NCBI RefSeq assembly: GCF_000383915.1
Contig: NZ_KB912942.1
Location: 8,078,470-8,142,469, forward strand
Length of the DNA: 64,000 bases
Direction: 5' to 3'
Source of the DNA: Amycolatopsis benzoatilytica AK 16/65
Lineage (GTDB): Bacteria > Actinomycetota > Actinomycetes > Mycobacteriales > Pseudonocardiaceae
Shown: one piece after another, positions 31,986-40,914 of the stretch
Position numbering within the stretch: the stretch's first letter is position 1
How the letters are laid out: each line of letters starts with the position of its first letter
Position numbers and translations under genes: made by a program
The notes under the pieces: model-generated
Databases searched by the model: none
What the model saw: the letters and a program-made list of their open reading frames with translations, nothing else
Told to the model about the DNA's origin: nothing

Positions 31986-33052
31986 AACGCACTGTGCGAC
32001 ACCTGGCCGACGGCCGGGAAATCATCTATTTCGACCACGACGACGCCAGCGAGCGGCTTGCCGCGGACACCCGGGATCTGCCGCCGGTCGCGGCGGCGTC
32101 GGAGATCCGCCGGGATCCGCTGACCGGCGAATGGGTCGCGATGGCGGCGCACCGCCAGACCCGCACGTACAAGCCGCCGGCCGACCTGTGCCCGCTCTGC
32201 CCGACCCGGCCCGGCAAGCCGAGCGAAATTCCGGAAGCCGACTACGACGTCGTCGTGTTCGAGAACCGCTTCCCGTCGTTCTCCCAGCAGGCGGCCGGTG
32301 AGTCGTCCACTGTGGACGGGCTGGGGCTGGTGCCGTCCGCGCCCGGCCTCGGCCGCTGCGAGGTCGTCTGCTTCACCAGCGACCACGACGGCGCGTTCTC
32401 CCGGCTCACTCCGGAGCAGGTGCGGCTCGTGGTCGACGCGTGGGCGGACCGGACCGCCGCGCTGGCCGAGACGCCCGGCGTCGAGCAGGTCTTCCCGTTC
32501 GAAAACCGCGGCGAGGAAATCGGCGTCACACTCTCGCATCCGCACGGCCAGATTTACGGGTATCCCTTCGTCACCCCGAAAACCGAACGGATGCTGGCGG
32601 TCGCTCGCGAGCACGGCGGTTCGGTGCTTGGCGAGGTGCTGGCCGCCGAGCAGAAGTCCGGCGCCCGAGTCATCGTGACCAGCGAACACTGGACGGCGTT
32701 CGTGCCGCCGGCCGCGCGCTGGCCGGTGCACATCCAGATCGTGCCACACCGGCAGATGCCGGATCTGCCGTCGCTAACCGAAGCCGAGCGCGACGACTTC
32801 GCCCGCGTGTACCTCGATGTCCTCCGTCGCTGCGACGCGCTGTATGACCGTCCGCTGCCTTACATCGCGGGCTGGCACCAGGCTCCGGTGCGGCGGGACC
32901 GGGATCTGTCGTGGCTGCACCTGGAGCTCTTCTCGGTACTCCGCGCCAAAGACAAGCTGAAGTACTTGGCCGGGTCTGAATCCGGCATGGCGGTCTGGAT
33001 CAACGACGCCACGCCGGAGCAGATCGCGGAACGCCTTCGCGCGGCAGGCTGA
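31982..33052 (+). CDS. galT: galactose-1-phosphate uridylyltransferase
   Basis: 356 residues. GalT exchanges UMP between UDP-glucose and galactose-1-phosphate in the Leloir pathway. Family marks: DPLTGEWVAMAAHRQTRTYK near the N-terminus, CPLCP zinc-ligand pair, the nucleophile region LSHPHGQIYGYPF, and HIQIVPHRQM with the C-terminal His ligands. The GTG start overlaps the deoR stop. galK, usually the third gene of this operon in actinobacteria, is absent: pepD follows. galU lies 14 kb downstream in the same orientation. Confidence 0.93.
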   Translation: MKRTVRHLADGREIIYFDHDDASERLAADTRDLPPVAAASEIRRDPLTGEWVAMAAHRQTRTYKPPADLCPLCPTRPGKPSEIPEADYDVVVFENRFPSFSQQAAGESSTVDGLGLVPSAPGLGRCEVVCFTSDHDGAFSRLTPEQVRLVVDAWADRTAALAETPGVEQVFPFENRGEEIGVTLSHPHGQIYGYPFVTPKTERMLAVAREHGGSVLGEVLAAEQKSGARVIVTSEHWTAFVPPAARWPVHIQIVPHRQMPDLPSLTEAERDDFARVYLDVLRRCDALYDRPLPYIAGWHQAPVRRDRDLSWLHLELFSVLRAKDKLKYLAGSESGMAVWINDATPEQIAERLRAAG

Positions 33053-33092
33053 GCCAAAGACCCGGCATACTCATCTAGGAAACACAGGTTCG

Positions 33093-33111
33093 ACTCAGGA
33101 ACCTCTCAGGC
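33093..33111 (+). promoter_or_regulatory. candidate MprA box upstream of pepD
   Basis: ACTCAGGA and TCTCAGGC are similar 8-mers separated by 3 bases, the same 8+3+8 layout as upstream of mprA. The site ends 20 bases before the pepD ATG. In mycobacteria pepD is a direct MprA target. Confidence 0.5.
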
Positions 33112-33131
33112 CCAGCCGCTTAGGTGAGGAC

Positions 33132-34751
33132 ATGACCGAGAACGACCCCCACGCGCCCGGCTCCGCGGCGGGTCGCCAGGACCCGGGTGCCCAGCCGGGC
33201 ACCGAAGGCCAGGCGGCCTGGCAGCAGACACCAGCACAACCAGCCGCAGAGGGGCAATCGTCCCCGGTCGGACCCGCGACTGGCGGCAGCCAGCCGGAGG
33301 CGGGGTCCGCCGGACCGGCTGCCGGTGCGTTCGGCACCGCACCGGAGAGCGCGCCAAACCCGCCGGCTGGTGGCCCGTACGGTGCCGCACCGGAGAGCAC
33401 GCCGAACCCGTGGTCGGCGCAGGCCGCCAGCGCCCCGCAAGGCGGTTCGGCGCCGCAGCCCGGCGCATCGCCCGCCCAAGGCGCTTCGGCACCGCACAGC
33501 GGTCCGGTGCCTGCCGGTGCCCACCCTGGCGCGGGTGAGCCATACAGCGGCCAGTACGCGGCTTACGGAGCCGCCGGGCAGCCGACGCCGCCCACTGGCA
33601 TCCCGGTCAACCCGTACGGCGCGCCCGGAACCGCCGCCTACGGCGTCCCCCCGCAGCGCGAGAAGAAGAACTCCGCCGGCAAGCTGCTCGCGGGCGTCGC
33701 CCTCGTTTCGCTGGTGATCGGCGGCGTGGCGGGCGGGACCGTCGGCTATCTGACCGGCGGGTCGTCCGGTCCTTCGGTGAACGCGCTCGACCAGCCGAAG
33801 CCCGCGCAGCAGACCGGGAACGTGCCGGCCGGGTCGGTCGAGTCGGTGGCGCAGAAACTGTCGCCGAGCGTCGTCGAGCTGCAGGTGTCCGGCCGGACCG
33901 CGGCGGGCGAAGGCTCCGGCTTCATACTCAGCAACGACGGCTACATCCTCACCAACAACCACGTGGTCGAGGTCGCCGCGAACGGCGGCCAGATCCAGGC
34001 GGTGTTCCAGGACGGCAAGAAGGCCGCGGCGAAGGTCGTCGGCCGGGACCCGACCACGGACATCGCGGTGGTCAAGGTGTCCGGCGTCGGCAACCTCACG
34101 CCGGTCTCGCTCGGCCGCTCCGACGACCTGCGGGTCGGCCAGCAGGTGGTGGCGATCGGATCGCCCTTCGAGCTGACCGGCACGGTCACCTCCGGCATCG
34201 TCAGCTCGCTGCACCGTCCGGTGCAGGCGGGCGGCGACCAGACCGACCAGGCCACCGTGATGGACGCGATCCAGACCGACGCGGCGATCAACCCGGGCAA
34301 CTCGGGCGGTCCGCTGGCGAACATGGACGGCCAGGTCATCGGCATCAACTCGGCCATCTACAGCCCGAACTCGGGCCGCGGCCAGGGCAGCGGATCCGAG
34401 GGCGGCAACGTCGGCATCGGCTTCGCCATCCCGATCGACCAGGCACGCCGCACCGCCGATGACATCATCAAGACCGGCCACGCGAACCAGACGTTCATCG
34501 GGGCCAAGGTCGGCGACGCGCCCCAGGGCGGCGCACAGCTCGGCGACATCACGCCGGGCAGCCCGGCGGAGAAGGCCGGCCTGAAGTCCGGTGACGTGGT
34601 GACCAAGATCGATTCGCGCGTCATCGACAGCGCCAACACGCTCGTCGCCGCGATCCGCACCCGGGCTCCCGGCGAGCAGGTCACCTTCACCCTGGCCGAC
34701 GGCCGCACGGTGCAGGTCACCCTGGGCGGACAGCCCGTGCAGGTCAACTAG
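33132..34751 (+). CDS. pepD: HtrA-family membrane-anchored serine protease PepD
   Basis: 539 residues. A 170-residue cytoplasmic Pro/Gly/Ala-rich region (with repeats such as TAPESAPNPPAGGPYG) leads to one TM helix (about 178-200, LLAGVALVSLVIGGVAGGTV), then a trypsin-like protease with catalytic His in LTNNHVV, Asp in TTDIAVVKV and Ser in NPGNSGGPL, and a single C-terminal PDZ domain (GDITPGSPAEKAGLKSGDVV). HtrA proteases degrade misfolded extracytoplasmic proteins. GGTGAGGAC precedes the ATG. Orthologous to Rv0983, here separated from mprAB by deoR-galT. Confidence 0.9.
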   Translation: MTENDPHAPGSAAGRQDPGAQPGTEGQAAWQQTPAQPAAEGQSSPVGPATGGSQPEAGSAGPAAGAFGTAPESAPNPPAGGPYGAAPESTPNPWSAQAASAPQGGSAPQPGASPAQGASAPHSGPVPAGAHPGAGEPYSGQYAAYGAAGQPTPPTGIPVNPYGAPGTAAYGVPPQREKKNSAGKLLAGVALVSLVIGGVAGGTVGYLTGGSSGPSVNALDQPKPAQQTGNVPAGSVESVAQKLSPSVVELQVSGRTAAGEGSGFILSNDGYILTNNHVVEVAANGGQIQAVFQDGKKAAAKVVGRDPTTDIAVVKVSGVGNLTPVSLGRSDDLRVGQQVVAIGSPFELTGTVTSGIVSSLHRPVQAGGDQTDQATVMDAIQTDAAINPGNSGGPLANMDGQVIGINSAIYSPNSGRGQGSGSEGGNVGIGFAIPIDQARRTADDIIKTGHANQTFIGAKVGDAPQGGAQLGDITPGSPAEKAGLKSGDVVTKIDSRVIDSANTLVAAIRTRAPGEQVTFTLADGRTVQVTLGGQPVQVN

Positions 34752-34755
34752 AACG

Positions 34756-34778
34756 CTCGGCCGCAGGGCGCGGCCGAG
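34756..34778 (+). terminator. terminator-like hairpin after pepD
   Basis: CTCGGCCGC and GCGGCCGAG form a 9-bp stem with a 5-base loop, 4 bases after the pepD stop. It is GC-only with no T run, as is common in actinobacteria. Confidence 0.65.
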
Positions 34779-34916
34779 ACCAGCCACGGCTCGGACCCCT
34801 TCGCCGCGCAGGGGCCGAACCTTTGCAGGCCGCGCGCGACCGGTGCAGCAATGCCGGTCGCGCGTGGTCGTTTTCCTGTCCAGCGAAGAAAACCGGGCAC
34901 GCGCGCGAAAACACGA

Positions 34917-34959
34917 AGAGGCTCTCCGTGCCGCCTCCGACTCGGCACGGAGAGCCTCT
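34917..34959. terminator. strong bidirectional terminator
   Basis: A perfect 17-bp stem (left arm 34917-34933, right arm 34943-34959, core GGCTCTCCGTGCC) with a 9-base loop. It sits between convergent transcription units, 83 bases before the 3' end of the minus-strand operon, and would stop both. Confidence 0.85.
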
Positions 34960-35042
34960 CCGCAGGCGGTGAAGTGCCCGCCCCTGCTCCGTCCCAAACG
35001 CCGAATTCGCGGGAAAATTCCGGTACCGGAAGAAGACCCAGG

Positions 35043-35495
35043 TCAACGAGCTGCGCGCGGCCGAATTTTCTGGGCCGCCCGCCGGCTGATCCGAACAAAC
35101 CGGACTATCGAGGCAAGAAGCACGGCCGCCCACACCGCGGCGAGCGTGAGCAGCAACCCCAGCCAGGTGTTCCCGTCGTGCAGCCCAGGCTTCGGCGGTA
35201 CCCCGTACGGACGCCACAGCAGCGGAAACGCGACGAACACCAGCACCGCGGTGAGGACCGCCCCGATCTGCACCGGCACCCGCCACGGCTTCGGCAGGAA
35301 CCGAGCCGCCAGCAGCCCGATCACGGCCGTCGCTGGCGCGAACACCGCGTCGTTGACGATCGGCCCGCCGCCGATCCACAGCACCGTGGTGAGGCTGTCC
35401 GGCCACGCGGGCACCGCGTAATCGAGGAACAGCACGATCCCGTACGCCAGCGCCGCCAGGCCTGGCAATGCGAGCAGAATCCGCCCGGTCTTCAC
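35043..35495 (-). CDS. four-TM membrane protein
   Basis: 150 residues, last gene of a five-gene minus-strand operon. Four hydrophobic helices: LLALPGLAALAYGIVLFLDY, VAVIGLLAARF-type second segment, VPVQIGAVLTAVLVFVAFPL, and LGLLLTLAAVWAAVLLASIV, with a basic C-terminus. The GTG start overlaps the stop of the molybdopterin oxidoreductase gene (GTGA), suggesting a joint membrane complex, for instance as a quinone or electron-transfer anchor. No family known to me. Confidence 0.75.
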   Translation of the reverse strand: MKTGRILLALPGLAALAYGIVLFLDYAVPAWPDSLTTVLWIGGGPIVNDAVFAPATAVIGLLAARFLPKPWRVPVQIGAVLTAVLVFVAFPLLWRPYGVPPKPGLHDGNTWLGLLLTLAAVWAAVLLASIVRFVRISRRAAQKIRPRAAR

Positions 35496-36709
35496 CGCAC
35501 CTCCAGCTTCTCTACCCACTTCGTCTGCAGCACGCCCGGCCGGCTGGGCGCGATCACCCGGCACGGGAAGCCGTGGTCGAGGTTCAGCACCTCGCCGTTC
35601 AGTTCCAGCGCCAGCAAGGTGAGCGGGTCCGCGGTGTGCTCGCCGGGCAGCGTGCTGATCCCGTACAGCCCGGTCTTCTCCAACGACGTCACGCGCACCT
35701 CCACGCCCGGCTTGCTGCCCACCGCCCGCAGCAGGTCCGGGAACGAGATGCCGCGCCAGGTCGCCAGCTGGCTCCATCCTTCGACGCACGCGATCGGCAG
35801 TTCCACAGTGGACTGCGGCAGTGCCCGCAATTCGGTCAGCGTGAACTGCCGCCTCCCCGCCGGTGTCACCACCGACAGCCGCCAGCCGGGATCGAGCGCG
35901 GCCCGGGTGACCTGCGCCGCCACCGCGGTGCGGTTGACGGGCAGTTTCTGCGTGCCCTTGTCCGACCGCCAGGACAGCCCGGAGATGCCGCGCAGCGCGG
36001 GGACCGTCGCGCCCGCGGTGGCCAGCACGGCGACGCCAGCCGCGACTCCGGTGGTCGTGAGGAATCCGCGCCGCGACAGGCCGTGTCCAGTCGGTTCGGC
36101 CGGAGTCGCCTCGCGGCTCAGCGCCCGCCGGATCGCCGGGAGCTTCACCGCGACGTGCACCAGAATCGATCCGATCGCCACCCACGCCACCGCGTAGTGG
36201 ACCTGCGGGAAGTAGAAGTTCCACGGATAGTTTTGCGCGACGTTCAGCAGTCCCGAACTCAGTTCGAAGAACGCCGCACCGGATAGCACGAGGATCGACA
36301 GCCGCTCGACTGCGTGCGGGATGGAGCGCACCAGCGGCCGCTCGAACAGCTTCGGATACACGCTCCACAGCTTGGCCAGCAGCAACGGAATCGCCGCGAT
36401 TCCGGACAGCACGTGTGCGCCCTGCGTCACCCGGTACAGCCACACCGGACGACTCGGCCAGAAGAACCATCCTGGTGGATGCTGGATGAGGTGGCTCAGC
36501 AGCCCGGTGGCGAAACAGATCAGGAACGCGAGCCCGAGCAGACCGCCGACTCGCGCGGTCGCCCGTTCGCCGTGCGCACCGCCCTTGAACCGGTCCGGCC
36601 TCGGAACCCGGCGATCGATGGCCTTGGCGCGCTCGCCGATCTTGGCCTGCGCGTGGGAGACCCGAGCGTCGATTCCGCGCCACGCGGTGGTCAGCCGTCC
36701 GGGTTTCAT
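35492..36709 (-). CDS. molybdopterin-dependent oxidoreductase with N-terminal membrane domain
   Basis: 405 residues. Four TM helices with histidines (SHLIQHPPGWFFWPSRPVW, VTQGAHVLSGIAAIPLLL, HYAVAWVAIGSILVHVAVKL) resemble a cytochrome b561-like heme domain. After a twin-arginine-like SRRGFLTTTG comes a sulfite-oxidase/YedY-type Mo-cofactor domain, with the Mo-ligand Cys in LPIACVEGWSQLATWRGISF. Such enzymes reduce or oxidise sulfoxides or other small groups outside the membrane. It overlaps both neighbours by 4 bases. Nearby moaB and a moeA homologue supply cofactor-biosynthesis context, although they belong to the backbone block. Confidence 0.85.
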   Translation of the reverse strand: MKPGRLTTAWRGIDARVSHAQAKIGERAKAIDRRVPRPDRFKGGAHGERATARVGGLLGLAFLICFATGLLSHLIQHPPGWFFWPSRPVWLYRVTQGAHVLSGIAAIPLLLAKLWSVYPKLFERPLVRSIPHAVERLSILVLSGAAFFELSSGLLNVAQNYPWNFYFPQVHYAVAWVAIGSILVHVAVKLPAIRRALSREATPAEPTGHGLSRRGFLTTTGVAAGVAVLATAGATVPALRGISGLSWRSDKGTQKLPVNRTAVAAQVTRAALDPGWRLSVVTPAGRRQFTLTELRALPQSTVELPIACVEGWSQLATWRGISFPDLLRAVGSKPGVEVRVTSLEKTGLYGISTLPGEHTADPLTLLALELNGEVLNLDHGFPCRVIAPSRPGVLQTKWVEKLEVR

Positions 36710-37332
36710 GCGCGCACCAGCCTGGCGAACCAGCGGTGTCCTCGGTTGACCGTCCAGGCGACCCGGAAGCCGGTCCGGGTCGCGACTTCGGCGATGGCGT
36801 CGACGCCGACCCAAGCCCAGGTGAACCACCGGCCGGCGGGATCCGGCCGCAGCCGGACGTGCTCGCGCCGCAGGCCGTGCCCAGGTGCATCCAGCTCCAG
36901 GAGAACGTCGCCGGTCGGGCTGAGCAGATCGCGGAGCCGACGCAGCAGCGCATCGGGATCGCCGCCGATCCCGATGTTGCCGTCGGCCAGCAGTGCGTGA
37001 CTCCACCGACCTTCGCCGGGAAGCTGCCGAAAGACATTGCGCTGCAGTGCGCTTGCCCCGCGCCGACGAGTCAGCCGCACCGCGACGGGGGACGTGTCCA
37101 CGCCGAGGGCCACCACTCCTCGGCGAGCTAAGGCAGCCGTGAGCCGGCCCGGCCCGCAGCCGACGTCGATCGTCGGGCCCGCACACGCGTCGAGCAGAAC
37201 GGCGTCGCCAGCGCTGTTGTCGTCCGCCCAGCGGCCGACCGGCAGCTCGATCCGGCTGCCGTTCGACAGTTCCAGCCAGCAGTGCTGGCCGAGCAGCCCG
37301 CGGTCGAATTCCCGTCCTGTCGCGAGTTTCAC
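36706..37332 (-). CDS. class I SAM-dependent methyltransferase
   Basis: 208 residues from a GTG overlapping the preceding stop. The SAM-binding motif I is TIDVGCGPGRLTAALARRGV, motif II LGVDTSPVAV, with a later VLLELDAPGH. The N-terminal LELSNGSRIELPVGRW is characteristic of methyltransferases in this cluster type; the substrate is unknown. It lies between a DUF2064 nucleotidyl/glycosyltransferase-like gene and the Mo-oxidoreductase in a chain of 4-base overlaps. Confidence 0.82.
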   Translation of the reverse strand: MKLATGREFDRGLLGQHCWLELSNGSRIELPVGRWADDNSAGDAVLLDACAGPTIDVGCGPGRLTAALARRGVVALGVDTSPVAVRLTRRRGASALQRNVFRQLPGEGRWSHALLADGNIGIGGDPDALLRRLRDLLSPTGDVLLELDAPGHGLRREHVRLRPDPAGRWFTWAWVGVDAIAEVATRTGFRVAWTVNRGHRWFARLVRA

Positions 37333-38000
37333 GCCGCCGCTCCCACCGCGTCGACCGCCGCCGCGAACCTGCTGCCCGGCCGCCCGGCGGCGACCTTCCG
37401 CGCGTCCGGCATGGTGTCCACATCGGACAGTACGGGCAGTTCGCTGACTCGCAGCCCCGCGCCGCGGAGCGCGGCCAGAGTGCGGTAACCGGTGTCCGGC
37501 TGCGACATCGGCACCCCGGCGAGCACCTGCGCCTGCCTTGGATCGGCGAGACCGAGGCCCCACCAGCCGCCGTCTTCCGCGCCGCCGAGCACGGCCGAGC
37601 TGTTGCCGGCGAGCACCGGCGCGATCGCCGAGGTCAACAAGCCTGGGGAGACCTGTGGCGTGTCCATGCCGATCTGCAGCACCGGCAGTCCGGTGTGCAC
37701 GGCGGCGGTGTCGGCGTGCGCGTTGGCCAGCCGGGTGCCGAAGTCCCAGCCCCGTTGGGCGATCACAGTGGCGTTCCGCAGCGCTCGGCCGATCTCGGTG
37801 CCTCGCGCCGCGGCACCGAGTTCGCCGGTCATCGCCACCACCGGGAGCGCGCCGTCGGCGGCGAACGCGGCGGACAACGTGTCCAGCAGAGCACAAGCCG
37901 CGATCTCCGCGGCCTGTTCTGCGGTAGCGGGCGGGCACAACCGGGTTTTCGCGAAGCCCGGCACCGGAGCCTTCGCGACAATCAACAGACAGAACGTCAT
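37329..38000 (-). CDS. DUF2064 (TIGR04282-like) glycosyltransferase-fold protein
   Basis: 223 residues. The N-terminal LLIVAKAPVPGFAKTRLCPP, the central LQIGMDTPQVSPGLL with a D-x-x-x acid, and LGGAEDGGWWGLGL are the signature of DUF2064, a GT-A fold family related to MobA/nucleotidyltransferases and almost always found beside a GT2 glycosyltransferase, as here. Role unproven; probably activates or transfers a sugar in the same pathway. It overlaps the GT2 stop by four bases (ATGA) and the methyltransferase start likewise. Confidence 0.82.
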   Translation of the reverse strand: MTFCLLIVAKAPVPGFAKTRLCPPATAEQAAEIAACALLDTLSAAFAADGALPVVAMTGELGAAARGTEIGRALRNATVIAQRGWDFGTRLANAHADTAAVHTGLPVLQIGMDTPQVSPGLLTSAIAPVLAGNSSAVLGGAEDGGWWGLGLADPRQAQVLAGVPMSQPDTGYRTLAALRGAGLRVSELPVLSDVDTMPDARKVAAGRPGSRFAAAVDAVGAAA

Positions 38001-38656
38001 CGGACCAGCACCCGCCCGAAGTCCCGCGCGGCTCGCCACGTTCCGCGCACCGAACCGGACACCTTCGATTTCGTGCCCTTCGCCCGCTCCCGGTATGCGA
38101 TGTCGAACTCCCGGACCGCCCAGCCGGCGCGCTGGGCCTTCACCAGCAGTTCGAGCGGATAGCCGAACGCGCGGTCGGCGATGCCGAGTTCCAGCAGGTC
38201 CCCCCGCCGCACCGCCCGCAGCGGCGCGATGTCCCGCACCGGCAGACCTCGCGACCGCAATAGCAGTGACAGCAGGGCATTCCCGGCTCTGGCGTGCCAC
38301 GGCCAGACCGCGCGGGACACGGGCACCCGCCGTCCCACCGCGAGGTCGGCGCCGTTCTCGACGGCCGCCACCAGCCGGGGCAAGTCGGCCAGGTCGAGCG
38401 AACCGTCCGCGTCGGCGAAACAGACGATGTCCGCCGTCGAACTCTCCAGCCCGGCATGGACCGCGGCACCGTAGCCGCGGCGCGGTTCGTCGACGACCTT
38501 CGCGCCGTGGGCGGCCGCGATCTCGGGAGAACAGTCGCGGGATCCGTTGTCCACGACGATCGCGCGATATCCTGGCGGCAGCCCGGCGAGCACGCCCGGC
38601 AGCGCGGCCGCCTCGTCGAGGCAGGGCAGGACGACGTCCACTCCGAATTCGTTCAC
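37997..38656 (-). CDS. GT2 family glycosyltransferase
   Basis: 219 residues. GT-A fold: VDVVLPCLDEAAALPGVLAG, VDNGSRDCSPEIA, the metal-binding D-x-D in VCFADADGSLDL, and a C-terminal FGYPLELLVKAQRAG / YRERAKGTKSKVSGSVRGT typical of dolichyl-phosphate-mannose-synthase-like transferases. First gene of the five-gene operon. The GTG start has no ribosome site but a -10-like TAGCGT stands 9 bases ahead with TTGCAC 15 bases further, so the mRNA is probably leaderless. Confidence 0.85.
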   Translation of the reverse strand: MNEFGVDVVLPCLDEAAALPGVLAGLPPGYRAIVVDNGSRDCSPEIAAAHGAKVVDEPRRGYGAAVHAGLESSTADIVCFADADGSLDLADLPRLVAAVENGADLAVGRRVPVSRAVWPWHARAGNALLSLLLRSRGLPVRDIAPLRAVRRGDLLELGIADRAFGYPLELLVKAQRAGWAVREFDIAYRERAKGTKSKVSGSVRGTWRAARDFGRVLVR

Positions 38657-38800
38657 GAGGCGTACGCTAGGTCTGCAAAGGACAGTGCAAAACCCTTGTA
38701 GTGCTTACCAAATCGTGACGGACTGCCAGATCTTACCGAGTTCTCACGGATCCCTCCGCCCGCCGTCGGAGCACCGCCAGCGGCGTTATCGTGGCCGGTG

Positions 38801-40204
38801 ATGAGCGAGTCGACCAAGACTGCCCGGCTCGCGGAGCCGCGCCCTCCCGTTCCCGTCCGGCCTCGGTTTCGGGCCGATCTCGTGACGATCGGCGTCGCGC
38901 TTCTGGTGATCGCCGCCGCCACCGCCGTTGGCCTGTATTACAACCGTCCTGGTTCGGACGTGGTGATCTATGCGTTCGCGCCGCCGTTATTCGCGCACTG
39001 GCTTCCGCACGTCGGCCCTGGCTCGGTTTTCGCGGTTCTGATCGCCGCTGGAGTAGTCCTGCACGGCCCGGCTCTCGCTGCTCGCCTGCCCTGGCGGCGC
39101 GCTCTCGCCGCCGGCTACGCGACGTCCCTCGCCTGGATTTTCTCGCTCGCGATGGTGGACGGCTGGACGCGCGGGTTCGCCGGCCGTCTGACCACCGTCC
39201 AGGAGTACCTGCACGAAGTCCCGGGCATCACGGACATCCCGCGCTTCCTGCGCGAGTTCTCCTCGCGCATCCTCGACTTCCAGCCCAACTCCTGGACCAC
39301 TCACGTCTCCGGCCACCCGCCAGCCGCGACGCTGGTGTTCGTATGGCTCGACCGGCTCGGCCTCCGCGGCGGCGGATGGGCGTCCACGGCTGTGATCTTG
39401 GTCGGGGCGCTGGTCGCGGTCGCCGTGCCCGCGACGGTCGGATTGCTCGGCCGCCTGGCCGCTGCTCGGGCCGCGCTGCCGTTTGCGGTGCTGAGCCCAG
39501 GCGCGGTGTGGCTGGGCGTGTCCGGCGACGGACTGTTCACCGGGGTGACGGCCACCGGTATCGCGTTGCTCGCTCTTGCCGCAGTGGGCTTCCGGGACCG
39601 CCGTGGTTATGCCTGGCCTGCGGCATTGGCTGCCGGGGTGCTGGTCGGCTTCGGCATTTTTCTCTCCTACGGCCTCATCTTGCTGGGCTTGGTCGCGCTT
39701 GCCGTCGCGGTGCTCGGCAGGCAATGGCGCGCGACGCTGGGTGCTGTGGTCGGGGCCCTGGCCGTGGTCGGAGTGTTCGCATTGGCCGGATTCTGGTGGC
39801 TGGACGGCTATCACCTCGTGGTCGAGCGCTACTACCAGGGCGTCGCGCTCGTGCGGCCGTATTCCTACTGGGTGTGGGCCGATTTGGCCGCGGTAGCCGT
39901 CGCCTGCGGACCGGCTGTGATCGCGGGTGCCCGGCGAGGGGTCGTGGCGGCGGCCTTCCTGCCCACTCGCCGGACGCTCCTGCGCGACCCGGTGCTGCTG
40001 ATCGTGCTGGCCGCGCTGCTCACGATCGTGTTCGCCGATTCGTCCGGCCTGTCGAAGGCTGAGGTAGAACGGATCTGGCTACCGTTCGGCGCGTGGCTGA
40101 TCCCGGCCACCGCGCTGCTCCCGGCCGGCCACCGCCGCTGGTGGCTGGCCGGACAGGCGGTGACGGCGCTGGCCGTCAACCACCTGCTGCTGACGAACTG
40201 GTGA
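38801..40204 (+). CDS. polytopic membrane protein, GT-C-like
   Basis: 467 residues with 10-12 hydrophobic helices. The region WTTHVSGHPPAATLVFVWLD, placed after a long extracytoplasmic loop, and the paired acidic/aromatic motifs recall membrane glycosyltransferases of the GT-C class, but a definite D-D or D-E catalytic loop is not certain. It is divergent from the GT2 operon and followed after 8 bases by a two-component system, suggesting all are one functional unit for building or sensing an envelope glycan. ATG 38801 is used; a GTG directly before is possible. Confidence 0.7.
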   Translation: MSESTKTARLAEPRPPVPVRPRFRADLVTIGVALLVIAAATAVGLYYNRPGSDVVIYAFAPPLFAHWLPHVGPGSVFAVLIAAGVVLHGPALAARLPWRRALAAGYATSLAWIFSLAMVDGWTRGFAGRLTTVQEYLHEVPGITDIPRFLREFSSRILDFQPNSWTTHVSGHPPAATLVFVWLDRLGLRGGGWASTAVILVGALVAVAVPATVGLLGRLAAARAALPFAVLSPGAVWLGVSGDGLFTGVTATGIALLALAAVGFRDRRGYAWPAALAAGVLVGFGIFLSYGLILLGLVALAVAVLGRQWRATLGAVVGALAVVGVFALAGFWWLDGYHLVVERYYQGVALVRPYSYWVWADLAAVAVACGPAVIAGARRGVVAAAFLPTRRTLLRDPVLLIVLAALLTIVFADSSGLSKAEVERIWLPFGAWLIPATALLPAGHRRWWLAGQAVTALAVNHLLLTNW

Positions 40205-40212
40205 GGTGAGGC

Positions 40213-40914
40213 ATGGAAGACCAAGCGGGTCGCGTGCTCGTGGTGGACGACGACGAGACAGTGCGCGACGTCGTCCGCCGTTACCTCGAAACCGCCGGCT
40301 TCACGGTCGACCAGGCCGGCGACGGCGCGGCCGCGCTCGCCCGGTTCGCCGAACGCGAACCGGACCTGGTGGTGCTCGACGTGATGATGCCCGGTCTGAA
40401 CGGCCTGGAGGTTTGCAAGCGCCTGCGGCAGACCAGCCACGTGCCGATCGTCATGCTCACCGCCCTCGGCGAGGAGGAGAACCGGATCGCCGGGCTGCAG
40501 CTGGGCGCGGACGACTACGTCACCAAACCGTTCAGCCCCAAGGAACTCACTCTGCGGGTGGCGTCCGTGCTGCGCCGGGCCCGGATGCCGCGTCCGGAGC
40601 CGCCCATCGCCGAACTGGCGGACGGCAACCTCCGGCTCCAGATGAACGCCCGCCAGGCGACCCTGGACGGCGTGGCGCTGCCGCTGACCACGCGCGAGTT
40701 CGACCTGCTCGCGTTCTTCCTCGCTCATCCCGGCGTCGCGTTCAGCCGAGCCGACCTGCTCGGCAAGGTGTGGGGCTGGGACTTCGGCGACCAGTCCACG
40801 GTGACCGTCCACGTGCGGCGGCTGCGCGAGAAGATCGAACGAGACCCCGCCAAACCGACTCGGGTCGCCACGGTGTGGGGGGTCGGCTACCGCTATGACG
40901 AGGCACAGCCGTGA
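40213..40914 (+). CDS. OmpR-family response regulator
   Basis: 233 residues. Receiver domain VVDDDETV, phospho-Asp in [30 protein letters not shown]; winged helix with [34 protein letters not shown] and [21 protein letters not shown] lies just before the ATG. The histidine kinase gene overlaps by four bases. Together with the membrane protein upstream it forms a three-gene operon divergent from the glycosyltransferase operon, its probable target. Confidence 0.9.
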   Translation: MEDQAGRVLVVDDDETVRDVVRRYLETAGFTVDQAGDGAAALARFAEREPDLVVLDVMMPGLNGLEVCKRLRQTSHVPIVMLTALGEEENRIAGLQLGADDYVTKPFSPKELTLRVASVLRRARMPRPEPPIAELADGNLRLQMNARQATLDGVALPLTTREFDLLAFFLAHPGVAFSRADLLGKVWGWDFGDQSTVTVHVRRLREKIERDPAKPTRVATVWGVGYRYDEAQP

